A DNA stretch of 64,000 bases from Bordetella genomosp. 9 (GTDB lineage: Bacteria; Pseudomonadota; Gammaproteobacteria; Burkholderiales; Burkholderiaceae_B). The notes below the pieces were generated by a model. The model searched no databases, was not told the origin of the DNA, and saw nothing but the letters and a program-made list of their open reading frames with translations. A program made the translations under genes and the position numbers. Position 1 is the first letter of the stretch. The number at the start of each line of letters is the position of its first letter. Where the stretch lies: contig NZ_CP021109.1 in NCBI RefSeq assembly GCF_002119725.1, positions 3,534,001 to 3,598,000 on the forward strand, written 5' to 3'. This document shows positions 38,789-49,081 of the stretch, piece after piece.

Positions 38789-38816
38789 TTGTCGGTCTTG
38801 TGCTGGCTTCTACAAT
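38789..38816 (+). promoter_or_regulatory. Sigma-70-like promoter of gloA
   Basis: TTGTCG (38789-38794), a 16-bp spacer and TACAAT (38811-38816), 42 bases upstream of the gloA ATG. Confidence 0.55.
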
Positions 38817-38857
38817 AGCGGCTGATCCCCACCTTCTTGCACATCAAAGGAACCACC

Positions 38858-39253
38858 ATGCGACTGCTCCACACTATGCTGCGCGTCGGCAACCTCGACC
38901 GTTCGATCGACTTCTATACCAACGTGCTCGGCATGCGCCTGCTGCGCCGCAAGGACTACCCAGAAGGGAAGTTCACGCTGGCATTCGTGGGCTATCAGGA
39001 CGAGAAGGAAGGCGCCGTGCTGGAACTGACCCACAACTGGGACACGCCCAGCTACGACCTGGGCAACGGCTACGGGCATATCGCCGTCGAAGTGCCCGAC
39101 GCCTACGAGGCCTGTAACCGCGTGCGCGAGCGCGGCGGCAAGGTGACGCGCGAAGCCGGTCCGATGAAGCACGGCACGACCGTTATCGCGTTCGTCGAGG
39201 ATCCGGACGGCTACAAGATCGAGTTCATCCAGAAAGGCACCCAGCACGACTAG
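38858..39253 (+). CDS. gloA: Lactoylglutathione lyase (glyoxalase I)
   Basis: Metal-dependent isomerase converting the methylglyoxal-glutathione hemithioacetal to S-lactoylglutathione. The 131-residue size is that of the short nickel-type bacterial enzyme. It starts [20 protein letters not shown] (H5 is a metal ligand), with [18 protein letters not shown] and the final [19 protein letters not shown] precedes ATG 38858; a Met seven codons earlier is not needed. It stands alone before def. Confidence 0.95.
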   Translation: MRLLHTMLRVGNLDRSIDFYTNVLGMRLLRRKDYPEGKFTLAFVGYQDEKEGAVLELTHNWDTPSYDLGNGYGHIAVEVPDAYEACNRVRERGGKVTREAGPMKHGTTVIAFVEDPDGYKIEFIQKGTQHD

Positions 39254-39306
39254 GCCGCCCCGGGGCCCGGTATAGAATGGCCGGGACCTTCGCACCGAGC
39301 TCTGTC

Positions 39307-39840
39307 ATGATTCACGAGATTCTGAAAATGGGCGACCCGCGCCTGTTGCGCGTCGCCGCCCCCGTCCGCGAATTCGATACGCCGGAACTCCATGCCCTGA
39401 TCCAGGACATGTTCGAAACCATGGCGCATGCCGGCGGCGTGGGCCTTGCCGCGCCGCAGATCGGCGTGGACCTGCAGCTGGTGATCTTCGGCTTCGAGCG
39501 CAGCGAACGCTATCCGGACGCCGAACCCGTCCCGCGGACGATTCTATGCAATCCCGTCATCACGCCGCTTTCGGACGAAAAGGAAGACGGGTGGGAAGGC
39601 TGCCTGTCCGTCCCGGGTCTGCGCGGCCTCGTGCCGCGCTACCGTCATATCCGGTACACCGGGTTGGATCCCGCCGGACAAGCCATCGACCGCGAAGCCA
39701 GCGGGTTTCACGCGCGTGTCGTGCAGCACGAATGCGACCACCTGATCGGGCGCCTGTACCCGACCCGCATGACGGACCTGACCAAGCTGGGCTTCACCGA
39801 GGTGCTGTTCCCCGGGCTCGATCCCAAGCGCGACGACTGA
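39307..39840 (+). CDS. def: Peptide deformylase
   Basis: Removes the N-formyl group from nascent proteins. All three motifs are present: [10 protein letters not shown] (44-53), EGCLSVPG with metal ligand C99, and H141-E142-C-D-H145. The 177-residue length is normal. ATG 39307 is used; the frame begins ten codons earlier. This def is not next to fmt and has an extended loop ([16 protein letters not shown]), as in second deformylases of many betaproteobacteria, so another copy elsewhere is likely. Confidence 0.94.
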   Translation: MIHEILKMGDPRLLRVAAPVREFDTPELHALIQDMFETMAHAGGVGLAAPQIGVDLQLVIFGFERSERYPDAEPVPRTILCNPVITPLSDEKEDGWEGCLSVPGLRGLVPRYRHIRYTGLDPAGQAIDREASGFHARVVQHECDHLIGRLYPTRMTDLTKLGFTEVLFPGLDPKRDD

Positions 39841-39862
39841 ATCGTCGCGCCGCACCGGGTCC

Positions 39863-41092
39863 ATGCTGAACCATCTGTGGCTGGGGTTCTTCCTGGCGAG
39901 CGGCCTGGCCGGCGCGCTGCGCTGGCTCGCGGGCGGGCACCCGGAAGTGTTTTCGGCGATGGTCGGCGCCCTCTTCGACATGGCGCGCCTGTCCGTATCG
40001 GTCATGGTGCTGCTGTTCGGCACCCTCACCCTGTGGCTGGGTTTTCTGCGCATCGCGGAACAGGCCGGCCTGGTCGGCGCGCTCGCACGCATCCTCGGTC
40101 CGCTATTCGCCCGTCTGATGCCCGGGGTTCCGCGCGGCCATCCCGCCATCGGCCTGATCACGCTGAATTTCGCCGCGAATGCGCTGGGCCTGGACAATGC
40201 CGCCACGCCGATCGGACTGCGTGCGATGCGAGAATTGCAGACACTGAATCCGCAGCCCGAAACGGCGACCAACGCACAGATCCTGTTCCTGGTGCTGAAT
40301 GCATCGTCGCTGACGCTGCTGCCGGTGACCATCTTCATGTACCGCGCGCAGCAAGGCGCGGCCGATCCCACCCTGGTGTTCCTGCCGATCCTGCTGGCGA
40401 CCAGCGCCTCGTCGCTGGCCGGCCTGCTCGCGGTCGCGGCATGCCAGCGTTTGAAGCTGTGGGATCCCGTGGTGCTGGCGTGGCTGGCCGGCGCCGCCCT
40501 GCTGCTGGGCGGCTTCATCGGCCTGCTGGCCACCCTGTCGGCAGCCGCCATTGCGGCGCTGTCCTCGCTGCTGGGCAACCTGACGCTGTTCGCCATCATC
40601 CTGGCCTTCCTGCTGGCGGGCGCATACCGCAAGGTCCCGCTGTACGAATGCTTCATCGACGGCGCCAAGCAGGGCTTCGATATTGCGCGCGACCTGCTGC
40701 CCTATCTGGTCGCCATGCTTTGCGCGGTGGGCGTGCTGCGCGCATCCGGCGCCCTGGACGCGGTGCTGGACGGCATACGCTGGCTCGCGCACGCCGCCGG
40801 TTGGGATACCCGCTTCGTCGATGCCTTGCCCACGGCATTGGTCAAGCCGTTTTCGGGCAGCGCGGCGCGCGCGATGCTGCTGGAAACCATGTCGCACTTC
40901 GGCGTGGACAGCTTCCCCGCGCTGCTCGCCGCCACGGTGCAAGGCAGCACCGAAACCACGTTCTACGTCCTGGCGGTCTACTTCGGCGCGGTCGGCGTGC
41001 GGCGCGCACGCCATGCGGTCGGCTGCGCGCTGCTGGCCGACTTGGCCGGCGTCCTGGCCTCCATCGGCGTCTGCTACTGGTTCTTCGGCTAG
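39863..41092 (+). CDS. SpmA-SpmB-like nucleoside recognition (Gate) domain membrane protein
   Basis: A 409-residue inner-membrane protein with about ten hydrophobic segments. The first half resembles SpmA (LWLGFLRIAEQAGLVGALARIL, NFAANALGLDNAATPIG, ILFLVLNASSLTLLP) and the second half SpmB (FIDGAKQGFDIARDLLPYLVAML, PFSGSAARAMLLE, VQGSTETTFYVLAVYFG). The two B. subtilis spore-maturation proteins are thus fused here, a form known in non-sporulating bacteria. The transported compound is unknown. It lies 22 bases after def and is convergent with pyk. Confidence 0.88.
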   Translation: MLNHLWLGFFLASGLAGALRWLAGGHPEVFSAMVGALFDMARLSVSVMVLLFGTLTLWLGFLRIAEQAGLVGALARILGPLFARLMPGVPRGHPAIGLITLNFAANALGLDNAATPIGLRAMRELQTLNPQPETATNAQILFLVLNASSLTLLPVTIFMYRAQQGAADPTLVFLPILLATSASSLAGLLAVAACQRLKLWDPVVLAWLAGAALLLGGFIGLLATLSAAAIAALSSLLGNLTLFAIILAFLLAGAYRKVPLYECFIDGAKQGFDIARDLLPYLVAMLCAVGVLRASGALDAVLDGIRWLAHAAGWDTRFVDALPTALVKPFSGSAARAMLLETMSHFGVDSFPALLAATVQGSTETTFYVLAVYFGAVGVRRARHAVGCALLADLAGVLASIGVCYWFFG

Positions 41093-41116
41093 GCCGGCAT
41101 CAGGTCCGGCCGACGG

Positions 41117-42559
41117 TCATTCCACCGGCAGCAGCTTCATTCCGTTGGTCCCGCCGCTGTCGCGGTAGAAGTCGCCCTTCGTCAAAATGACCCAGTCGCC
41201 CGGCTCGACGCGCCCGCGCTGCTTGAGCTCGGCGATCGCGGCGTTGCTCAGGTCCGCCGGGTCGTAGGCCGAAGGATCGAAAGGCACCGTATACACGCCG
41301 CGAAACAAGGCTGCCCGATTCTGGGTGACCGGGTGGGGGCTGTAGCAATAGATCGGCACGCCAGAACGGATGCGCGACATGATCAGTGGCGTGTGACCGC
41401 TTTCGGTCAGCGCGATGATGGCCTTGACGCGCGGGAAATGGTTGGCGGCGTACATCGCCGCGAGCGCGATGGTTTCGTCGCAGCGCGAGAACGTTTCGCC
41501 CAGGCGGTGGTGCGAATGCGTGGAGGTCGGATGTTTTTCCGCGCCCAGGCAGACACGGGCCATCGCCTCGACGGCTTCCACGGGGTACTGGCCGGACGCG
41601 CTCTCGGCGGACAACATGACTGCGTCGGTGTAATCCAGGACCGCGTTGGCGACATCGGACACCTCCGCTCGCGTCGGCAGGGGATTCGAAATCATCGACT
41701 CCATCATCTGCGTCGCGGTGATGACCACCTTGTTCAGCGTGCGCGCGTGCTGAATGATGCGCTTCTGGATCCCCGCCAGTTCCGCGTCGCCGACCTCCAC
41801 GCCCAGGTCGCCGCGCGCCACCATGACGCCGTCGCTGGCGCGGATCAGCGCATCCAGCGCTTCATCATCCACCACTGCTTCCGCCCGCTCGATCTTGGCG
41901 ATGATCCATGCCTGGCTGCCGGCCGCGCGCACCAGTTCCCGCGCTTCTTCGATGTCCGAACCGTGACGGGGAAACGATACCGCCACATAGTCGAGCTGCA
42001 GTTCCGCGGCAACCTTGATGTCGGCGCGGTCCTTGTCCGTGAGGCTGGGCGCGGACAGGCCGCCCCCGCGACGATTGATGCCCTTGTTGTTCGACAAGGG
42101 GCCGCCCACCATCACGGTCGTATGCACCGAATCCAGGTCCACGCTTTCCACGCGCAGCACCACACGGCCATCGTCCAGCAACAGTTCGTCTCCCGGCTTG
42201 CAGTCCTGCACGAGCTCCGGGTAATCGATGCCGACGATTTCCTCGGTGCCTTCCTCATAGGGATGGCTGTTCGACAAAGTAAAGGGCGAGCCGGTCTTCA
42301 ACGTCACCTTGCCATCCACGAAACGGGCGATGCGGATCTTCGGTCCCTGCAGGTCTCCCATCAATGCCACGAAACGCCCCTGCCGGGCGGCGGCTTCGCG
42401 AACCAGCTTTGCGCGCTGCCTGTGGTCCTCGGTATCGCCATGCGAGAAATTCAGCCGCGCGACGTCCATGCCCGCGCGCACCAGCGCCTCGATGCGTTCG
42501 GGCGACGAGGTGGCGGGACCGAGGGTGGCGACGATTTTGGTGCGACGCAGCACTGCCAT
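41117..42559 (-). CDS. pyk: Pyruvate kinase
   Basis: Last step of glycolysis, making pyruvate and ATP from PEP. The 480-residue sequence starts RRTKIVATLGPATSSPERIE, with RLNFSHGDTEDH, LMGDLQGPKIRI, the active-site IIAKIERAEAV, MVARGDLGVEVG, and VITATQMMESMI. The C-terminal regulatory domain ends NGMKLLPV. ATG 42559. Orientation is opposite to the glycerate kinase gene, about 120 bases away, and both enzymes feed lower glycolysis. Confidence 0.96.
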   Translation of the reverse strand: MAVLRRTKIVATLGPATSSPERIEALVRAGMDVARLNFSHGDTEDHRQRAKLVREAAARQGRFVALMGDLQGPKIRIARFVDGKVTLKTGSPFTLSNSHPYEEGTEEIVGIDYPELVQDCKPGDELLLDDGRVVLRVESVDLDSVHTTVMVGGPLSNNKGINRRGGGLSAPSLTDKDRADIKVAAELQLDYVAVSFPRHGSDIEEARELVRAAGSQAWIIAKIERAEAVVDDEALDALIRASDGVMVARGDLGVEVGDAELAGIQKRIIQHARTLNKVVITATQMMESMISNPLPTRAEVSDVANAVLDYTDAVMLSAESASGQYPVEAVEAMARVCLGAEKHPTSTHSHHRLGETFSRCDETIALAAMYAANHFPRVKAIIALTESGHTPLIMSRIRSGVPIYCYSPHPVTQNRAALFRGVYTVPFDPSAYDPADLSNAAIAELKQRGRVEPGDWVILTKGDFYRDSGGTNGMKLLPVE

Positions 42560-42682
42560 GACGAATTCCTCTGTAGTTGACCGAGCGCCTTATGGTACGC
42601 CTGCTTGCGGTCAAGGTGACGGCAGTCGCGCTTCCATGCGGTTATCATGGGCGCCTCGCCAGCCCCCCACGGGCGGCATGCC

Positions 42683-43873
42683 ATGGGATCCATCGTGAAG
42701 ATCGTCATCGCGCCCGACTCCTTCAAGGAAAGCCTGTCAGCGCCGGATGCGGCGTCCGCCATTGCGCGCGGCGTGCGCGCCGCCTGCCCTGGCGCCGAGA
42801 TCGTCGCCATACCCATGGCCGATGGCGGTGAAGGGACTGTGGCAGCAGTACTTGCGGCCAGGGGCGGCCAGTGGCGCACCGCGCGCGTGACGGATGCGCT
42901 GGGCGAACCTATCGACGCTTCCTGGGGATGGCTGGCCGACGGCACGGCTGTCATCGAAATGGCGGCCGCAGCGGGGCTTGAACAGGTTCCCCCTGAACGC
43001 CGCGACCCATTGCGCGCCACCAGCCGGGGCGTCGGAGAACTGATCCTGGCGGCCTTGGATGCGGGGGCGCGCCGCATCATTCTGGGGCTGGGCGGCTCGG
43101 CGACCAACGACGCCGGCGCCGGCATGCTTTCCGCGCTGGGGCTGCGGATCCTGGACGCCCACGGCGATGAGGTCGCTCCCGGCGGCGCGGCGCTGCGCAA
43201 TGCCGCTCGCGTCGATACGACCGGCCTCGATCGCCGCCTGGCTGCCGTACGCGTCGATGTTGCATCCGACGTGGACAATCCCCTGTGCGGTCCCCACGGC
43301 GCGTCGGCGGTTTTCGGCCCGCAAAAAGGCGCCTCGGCTTCCCAGGTGGCGCAGCTGGACGCCGCGCTGGCCCACTTCGCCGACATCTGCGCGCGTGCGC
43401 TAGGCCGCGACGAACGCGACCGGGCGGGCGCCGGCGCTGCCGGCGGACTCGGGTTCGCCGCGCATGCCTTCTTGAATGCCGCTTTCCGGCCGGGGGTAGA
43501 AGTCGTTGCGGAACTTGGCGGCCTGGCCCACGCCGTGCTTGGCGCGGATCTGGTTTTCACCGGCGAAGGCCGCATGGACCAACAGACTTTGCATGGGAAA
43601 ACGCCAGCCGGCGTGGCTCGCATCGCGCATGCCGTCGGTGTGCCCGTGGTGGCGCTGGCCGGCTCGCTTGGCGACGGCTACGACAAGCTCTACCGCGCCG
43701 GCATCACGGCGGCCTATAGCCTGGCGGCCGGGCCGATGACACTGGAGCAAGCCTGCGCCCAGGCTGCGGACCTCCTTGCCGATCGCGCGCGCGACGCCAC
43801 ACGGTTGTTCATGGCCGGCCGCGGCCTGAACCATCGCGCAACGGAAACGGCGGATCTGAACCAGCTGGGGTAA
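42683..43873 (+). CDS. Glycerate kinase (GarK/GlxK family)
   Basis: Phosphorylates glycerate, made from glyoxylate or tartronate, to phosphoglycerate. The 396-residue protein starts KIVIAPDSFKESLSAPDAA and has PMADGGEGT, LGLGGSATNDAG, NPLCGPHGASAVFGPQKGA, GAAGGLGFAA, FTGEGRMDQQTLHGKTPAG and VVALAGSLGD, all hallmarks of the family. ATG 42683 is preferred to the in-frame ATG at 42647. Whether the product is 2- or 3-phosphoglycerate cannot be told. Divergent from pyk. Confidence 0.92.
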   Translation: MGSIVKIVIAPDSFKESLSAPDAASAIARGVRAACPGAEIVAIPMADGGEGTVAAVLAARGGQWRTARVTDALGEPIDASWGWLADGTAVIEMAAAAGLEQVPPERRDPLRATSRGVGELILAALDAGARRIILGLGGSATNDAGAGMLSALGLRILDAHGDEVAPGGAALRNAARVDTTGLDRRLAAVRVDVASDVDNPLCGPHGASAVFGPQKGASASQVAQLDAALAHFADICARALGRDERDRAGAGAAGGLGFAAHAFLNAAFRPGVEVVAELGGLAHAVLGADLVFTGEGRMDQQTLHGKTPAGVARIAHAVGVPVVALAGSLGDGYDKLYRAGITAAYSLAAGPMTLEQACAQAADLLADRARDATRLFMAGRGLNHRATETADLNQLG

Positions 43874-43937
43874 GGGCGCGACCGCCGCGCGGGAAGGGAC
43901 CGCCCCGCGACAATGCCGTTCGGCCGCAACGTCAGGG

Positions 43938-44768
43938 TCAGTCGGCGCGCGGCTTGTCCAGTTCCGCGCTGTGCGGCAGGGAGGGGCCGGCCAGGCCCGC
44001 CTCGAACAGGACGTCGGCCAGGCCGATGAATTTGTCCACCGATACTTCTTCTGCCCGCGACGTGGGCGGGATTTCCAACGCATCCCAAGGCACATGGGGC
44101 GTCCAGTCGCCCAGCGCCCGGCGCAGCATCTTGCGCCGCTGCGCGAACGCCCGCGCCACCACCTGTTCCAGCGCCGCTTCGCTGCAGGGCCGGCGTCGAT
44201 CAGCCGGCAGCGGCACCATGCGAACCACGGCCGACACCACGCGCGGCGGCGGATCGAAGGCCTCGGGCGGCACGTCGAACAGCTTCTCGATGCGATAGCG
44301 CGACTGCAGCATGACCGAGAGCCGCCCATAGTCGGACGACGCCGGTTGCGCCACCATGCGGTCGATCACTTCGCGCTGGAGCATGAAATGCTGGTCGCGG
44401 ACGGTATCGGCGGCCGTCATCAAGTGGAACAGAATGGGGCTGGAGATGTTGTACGGCAGATTGCCGACAACACGCAGGTCCGGACCAAACCCCGAGAAAT
44501 CGACCGTCAATGCGTCGGCCTCGACGACATCCAGCCGTTCCGGCGGGAATTCCGCACGCAAACGCCCGGCCAGATCACGGTCGATCTCGACCACGGTCAG
44601 CCGCCGCAGGCGCTGCAGCAGCGGCCGCGTGAGCGCCGACAGGCCGGGGCCGATTTCGACCATCGCATCGTCCGCGCCGGGACCGATCGCACGCACGATG
44701 GCGTCGACCACGCTTTCGTCGACCAGAAAATGCTGTCCGAAGCGCTTACGCGCCTGATGTTGCGCCAT
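43938..44768 (-). CDS. rsmA: 16S rRNA (adenine1518-N6/adenine1519-N6)-dimethyltransferase
   Basis: Dimethylates two adjacent adenines in the 3' hairpin of 16S rRNA during 30S maturation. The 276-residue protein begins [14 protein letters not shown], with [11 protein letters not shown] (SAM site), VVEIDRDLA, the catalytic [22 protein letters not shown] and [21 protein letters not shown] 44768 matches the family; an in-frame TTG at 44804 overlaps the surA stop. It is the last gene of lptD-surA-rsmA on the minus strand (pdxA, present between them in E. coli, is absent). Confidence 0.95.
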   Translation of the reverse strand: MAQHQARKRFGQHFLVDESVVDAIVRAIGPGADDAMVEIGPGLSALTRPLLQRLRRLTVVEIDRDLAGRLRAEFPPERLDVVEADALTVDFSGFGPDLRVVGNLPYNISSPILFHLMTAADTVRDQHFMLQREVIDRMVAQPASSDYGRLSVMLQSRYRIEKLFDVPPEAFDPPPRVVSAVVRMVPLPADRRRPCSEAALEQVVARAFAQRRKMLRRALGDWTPHVPWDALEIPPTSRAEEVSVDKFIGLADVLFEAGLAGPSLPHSAELDKPRAD

Positions 44769-44800
44769 GGATGCCGGTTCGCCGAGCCGAGGCGGCTGCG

Positions 44801-46441
44801 TCAAGGATTACTGTCCTGCCGAGCCTGCTTTTCCAGGCGATTGTCGATGTAGGCCTGGCCGCGCAATTGCTCGAGCCAATCGTCGAAGGCAAGCTGGGCG
44901 CGCCGTTCGAACAGCACGCGACGGGCCTGGAGTCGTTCGAGCTCGTCCTTGACGTCTTTCTCGCGGCGCTCAATCACCTGGATCAGGTGCCAGCCAAAGC
45001 GCGAATGAACGGGCTGGCTGACTTCCCCGGGTTGCAGCGCGTTCATGGCTTGTTCGAACTCAGGCACGGTCTCGCCCGGGTTGAGCCAGCCGAGATCGCC
45101 GCCTTGCGGCGCGCTGGCATCCTGTGAATTCTGGCGCGCCAGCGCGCCGAAGTCTTCCTTGCCTTCCACGATGCGCTGGCGGATCAGCTCCAGCCGCTGC
45201 CGGGCCTGATCGTCGCTCATCACCGCGGAGGTCTTGATCAGGATGTGACGCGCATGCGTCTGCGTGACCTGCACGGGGCCCTGAGGCAGGCGCACCGTGC
45301 CGTCGGAACCCGGGCCGGCCGCTTCCGCCGGCGGCGCAGGCGGCTGCGCCGGCGTCTGGGCGGGACTGCGCCCCGGGGCCGGCGCGCCCGCGCTGCGGCG
45401 ATCGACGACCTTCAGGATATGGAAACCGTTGCCGCTCTGGATGACGCCGCTGACGCCGCCCTTGGGCACATTCGCGATGGCGTTGACGAACAGGTCGGGC
45501 CAACCTTCCAGCGGGCGCGCGCCCATGACGCCGCCCTGCAGCGCTTCGGGGCCATCGGACGCGGCCGCCGCGACGCTGGCGAAGTCGGCGCCGCCCTTGA
45601 GCCGCGCCAGGATGTCTTCGGCCTTCTTGCGCAGCGCCTCGACTTGATCTCGGGTGGCGCTTTCAGGCACGCGCACCAGGATCTGCGCCAGACTGACGAT
45701 TTGCGGGCCGGACTGCGCGGGCTCAGCCGCGGGGGCGGAGGGCGCCGCGCGGGTCTGCGCCGGTGCGCCGGCCGGGCTGCCGCCCGCCTGGCGGCGCCGC
45801 TGCTCCTTCAGGAACGCATCGACTTCCGCGTCGGAGACGAGCAGAGTGGAATCCACCACGCGCTGACGCAGCCGGTCCGAGAGGATTTCGCTGCGGATAC
45901 TGCGGCGATAGACGGACCACGGCAGCCCCTGCTTCTCGATCTCGCGCCGCATCTGCTCCACCGATATCCGGTTGCGCTCGGCGATGCTCGCGATGGCCTG
46001 GTCGACCTGCGCATCATCAACGCGGATATTCAGCCGGGCCGCTTCCTGCCGCTCAAGATTTTCCATGATCAGGCGCTGAAGCACCTGGCGTTGCAGCACC
46101 TTGGGGTCGGGCAGCTGGATGTTCTGCCGGGACAACTCCTGCGTCGCTTCCTTGACGCCTTCGTTGACCTCGCGCATGGTGATCACATCCTTGTTCACCA
46201 CGGCGGCAATGCCGTCGGCGAACTGATCCGACTGAGCCGTTGGGGCCGCGGCGCCAGCAGCGGCAGCGGGCGCCGCCGCGGCTGCGGGTGGCGCGGACCG
46301 CGACGCCGCTCCGGGCGTCTTGGCCGGCGAGCTGGTCCGGCCCTGCGGCTGCGCGAGGGCGGCCAGGGGAAACGCGGCGCAGGCGGTCAACACCAGAATG
46401 CCGCGGCTGGCGCGAGCCCGCGAAAACACACTACCCATCAT
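44801..46441 (-). CDS. surA: Periplasmic chaperone / peptidyl-prolyl isomerase SurA
   Basis: Outer-membrane protein chaperone. The 546-residue precursor has a signal peptide (to about residue 30), an Ala/Pro/Ser-rich segment (about 31-75), and a SurA N-terminal domain with [14 protein letters not shown]. Two parvulin domains follow: the first around [20 protein letters not shown], the second around [20 protein letters not shown] and [10 protein letters not shown]. It is about 100 residues longer than E. coli SurA owing to low-complexity inserts before and between the domains. Its ATG overlaps the lptD stop, and LptD is a known SurA client. Confidence 0.94.
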   Translation of the reverse strand: MMGSVFSRARASRGILVLTACAAFPLAALAQPQGRTSSPAKTPGAASRSAPPAAAAAPAAAAGAAAPTAQSDQFADGIAAVVNKDVITMREVNEGVKEATQELSRQNIQLPDPKVLQRQVLQRLIMENLERQEAARLNIRVDDAQVDQAIASIAERNRISVEQMRREIEKQGLPWSVYRRSIRSEILSDRLRQRVVDSTLLVSDAEVDAFLKEQRRRQAGGSPAGAPAQTRAAPSAPAAEPAQSGPQIVSLAQILVRVPESATRDQVEALRKKAEDILARLKGGADFASVAAAASDGPEALQGGVMGARPLEGWPDLFVNAIANVPKGGVSGVIQSGNGFHILKVVDRRSAGAPAPGRSPAQTPAQPPAPPAEAAGPGSDGTVRLPQGPVQVTQTHARHILIKTSAVMSDDQARQRLELIRQRIVEGKEDFGALARQNSQDASAPQGGDLGWLNPGETVPEFEQAMNALQPGEVSQPVHSRFGWHLIQVIERREKDVKDELERLQARRVLFERRAQLAFDDWLEQLRGQAYIDNRLEKQARQDSNP

Positions 46442-48900
46442 TCATACCTTTCGAAAGTCGTTCCAGGCACAGGCGGCGGATTCACCGACTGATATCCGGG
46501 GATGCTCCGCGACAGCAGCTTCATCGGGTCGGTACCGAGCGAACCCAGTCCGTTCAGCTCAAGCTGGAAGAACACGGCGGTATTCACTTCGTCCGCCGCG
46601 ACGGCATAGCGCTGGAACACCACCCTGCCCGTCCAGCAGCAATCGCCTTTGTACTCCAGTCCGGCGATGGCCTGCGTGATACGGCGCGTATCCTGGATGG
46701 TTTCATTGTTCGTTCCGACCACCGGTCCGGTGTGCATCGAATAATCGATGCGGCCGACACCGTACCACCGCTCGCTGAACGGCCACTGGAAGGCCAGGCT
46801 GACCTGGTTCTGCCCCTGCGGCAGATAGGCCTGGCGTCCGCCAGTGCTGAGGACTGGCGGATCGCGTTGATAGCGGTAGGACAGCGACACGGTGGTCAGC
46901 CGCTGCGGCGACCAGCGCATCGAAACCAATCCCTGGTTCCAGTCGCTGTTGTAGGGGTCGTACTGCCCGCCCAGCGAAGCGGTCAACGTATCGGTCAGCG
47001 CCGCGCTGGTTTCCACCAGGAAGTTCGACCGGACGTTGGTGCGAGGCGTTTCGCTGGGCAGCGTGACGCGCTGATCGTCGAAATAGATCTGCTGCCCCAC
47101 GGACAGGGACAGGCGCTCGAAGCCGCTGTTGGCGTCCAGGTAGCGTGTCGTCAGCGCGGCAGTCAGCTGATTGGCGTTGGCGATGCGGTCCCAACCGCCG
47201 GTGTAGATGTTTTCTTCGAATGCCTGCGCGAAGCTGAAGTTGGCCAGCGTCGTATCGTAGATCGGCATGCGGGACTGATCGCGATACGGCACGCGCAGGT
47301 AATACAGGCGCGGCTCCAGCGTCTGGATAGAGTCCTTGCCGAACAAAGTGGTATCGCGCTCGAACGTCATGCCGGCGTCCACGGACATGATCGGCACGCC
47401 GCGCGAAATGCTTGTGGGAAGCCCCGTTTCGGTTCCCATGATGCCCTTCGACCCGCCATACCAATCGGTGTTCTGGTACTGGGTGTAGTGATACCCGACC
47501 TTCGGCGTGACGTACCAGCCCGGGCGCACGATCGGGAACGACACGGTGGGATATATCTGCAGCCGGTCGCCGCTTTCGGGGCCGCTGTTGTTGTAGATGG
47601 TCGGGATGATGCTGGAGGGCACGCCGCTCAGGTTGCGGCGAAAGCGCGTCGCCGTGCTCGTCAACTCCGCATCGAAGCCATTCCAGTTGTAGCGCTGTCC
47701 TCGCAGGGACAACTGGGGTTCCATGTCGTACGGCGGCAGGATGGGAGCGTCCGGATCCTGCAGCGTCTGGTACTTGTACACCTGAACGTAGGTGGTCCAA
47801 TACTGGTTGCTCCATCCCACCATGCCCTGCTTCGGCAGGTAGGTCGTGGACGCTTCGTTCAGCCCCAGCGTGGAGAAGTCGCGATAGTAATCGTCATCCG
47901 ACACGCCCGTGATGTTCCAGCTGCCGAAGAAGCCGTTGCCCAGGGCCTGGTAGTGGCGCGTGGTGTACATCCAGCGGCTCTCGCCCGTCTGGTTGTCGCT
48001 CGGCAGATAAGTGCCGGCCAGCAAGCCGCTGTACGAGGATCCGAGGTAGCGGAATTCGCCGCCCAATTGCAACCCGCGCTTGGCCAGCAGCCGGGGGTAG
48101 ATCGTGGCGTCGTAGTTCGGCGCCAGGTTGAAGTAGTACGGCGCCTGGAAATCGAAACCGCTGCGGCTTGTCGTGCCGTAGGTCGGGATAAGGAAACCGG
48201 ACTTCCGCTCTTTTTTGATGGGGAACGTCAGATAAGGCGCGGCCAGGATGGGCACGTCCTTGAAATACAGCACGCCGTCATGGGCCACGCCTTCGTTTTC
48301 CTCGAAGTCCATGTCCACCGACTTGGACTTGATGTACCAGGACGGCTCCGAGCAACTGCACCCGGTGTAGGTGACGTTGGTCAGCCGCATCGCCGAGCGG
48401 CTGAAAATGTCGGCCTGATCCGCCTTCGCGAAGCCTCCGGTGGCGCCCAGCCAGAAATCCGGCGATTTCAGATTGCCGCTGCTGGTATCCACGTTGAACC
48501 GCATTTGCGGGGCGGTGGCCAGCGAGCCTTCGCGCATCAGCCGGGCGCCGCCCACGGCATCGACGTTCCCCGTGGCACGGTCATAGGTGATGCGGTCCCC
48601 CTTGAGCACCATATCGATGCGGCGCACCTCGGCGCTGCCGTCCAGCGTCACGGTAGAGTCCGGATCGCCGTCCATGGTGTTGCCTTCCAGGTACGCCGGA
48701 ATCTGCTCGTCCGGCAAACGATGCACGCGCAACGACGGCGAAGACCGCAGGCCGAGCACTTCCACGTTATGCGAAGCGGCCGGGGAAGCGGACCGGGCGG
48801 CCGGCGCGCTCGAATTCGCTGACGTATCCGTTGCGACTTGGGCCTGGGCGGCCGAGGCGGCGCCAGCAAGGAATAGGATCAACGACCGGACGATGCGCAC
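46438..48900 (-). CDS. lptD: LPS-assembly protein LptD
   Basis: Outer-membrane barrel that, with the lipoprotein LptE, places LPS on the cell surface. The 820-residue protein has a signal peptide (to about residue 20), an OstA N-terminal domain with VTLDGSAEVRR and ATGNVDAVGGARLMREGS, and a long beta-barrel rich in aromatic residues. Examples are GFLIPTYGTTSRSGFDFQ, QAPYYFNLAPNYDATIYPR and RNLSGV. Cysteines in TGCSCSEPSW and GDCCWTG could form the interdomain disulfides known for LptD. It ends with a C-terminal barrel sequence and overlaps surA by four bases. Confidence 0.95.
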   Translation of the reverse strand: MRIVRSLILFLAGAASAAQAQVATDTSANSSAPAARSASPAASHNVEVLGLRSSPSLRVHRLPDEQIPAYLEGNTMDGDPDSTVTLDGSAEVRRIDMVLKGDRITYDRATGNVDAVGGARLMREGSLATAPQMRFNVDTSSGNLKSPDFWLGATGGFAKADQADIFSRSAMRLTNVTYTGCSCSEPSWYIKSKSVDMDFEENEGVAHDGVLYFKDVPILAAPYLTFPIKKERKSGFLIPTYGTTSRSGFDFQAPYYFNLAPNYDATIYPRLLAKRGLQLGGEFRYLGSSYSGLLAGTYLPSDNQTGESRWMYTTRHYQALGNGFFGSWNITGVSDDDYYRDFSTLGLNEASTTYLPKQGMVGWSNQYWTTYVQVYKYQTLQDPDAPILPPYDMEPQLSLRGQRYNWNGFDAELTSTATRFRRNLSGVPSSIIPTIYNNSGPESGDRLQIYPTVSFPIVRPGWYVTPKVGYHYTQYQNTDWYGGSKGIMGTETGLPTSISRGVPIMSVDAGMTFERDTTLFGKDSIQTLEPRLYYLRVPYRDQSRMPIYDTTLANFSFAQAFEENIYTGGWDRIANANQLTAALTTRYLDANSGFERLSLSVGQQIYFDDQRVTLPSETPRTNVRSNFLVETSAALTDTLTASLGGQYDPYNSDWNQGLVSMRWSPQRLTTVSLSYRYQRDPPVLSTGGRQAYLPQGQNQVSLAFQWPFSERWYGVGRIDYSMHTGPVVGTNNETIQDTRRITQAIAGLEYKGDCCWTGRVVFQRYAVAADEVNTAVFFQLELNGLGSLGTDPMKLLSRSIPGYQSVNPPPVPGTTFERYE

Positions 48901-49081
48901 GTACGTGGGAACCTGGAAAAAATGGGCATGGGGCGCCGGGACGGCGCAACGCGCCGGCCCCGTCGAACCCGCGGGGACCCGGTATTATAGATAAGCTCGG
49001 CGTCAGCGCAGCCGCCGCGTTCCGAGCCCGCAAAAACGCATCAAAAACGTCCGCTACCCGTTTTCTCGCACAGGTCCTTTC

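Noticed and set aside
41092..41111. Terminator between the SpmAB-like gene and pyk
   Set aside because: GGCCGG/CCGGCC can pair, but there is no T-run on either strand and the spacer is only 24 bases, so evidence is too weak.
46240..48822. 860-codon plus-strand frame
   Set aside because: It is antisense to lptD and surA, both of which are complete and diagnostic; the frame is a composition artefact.
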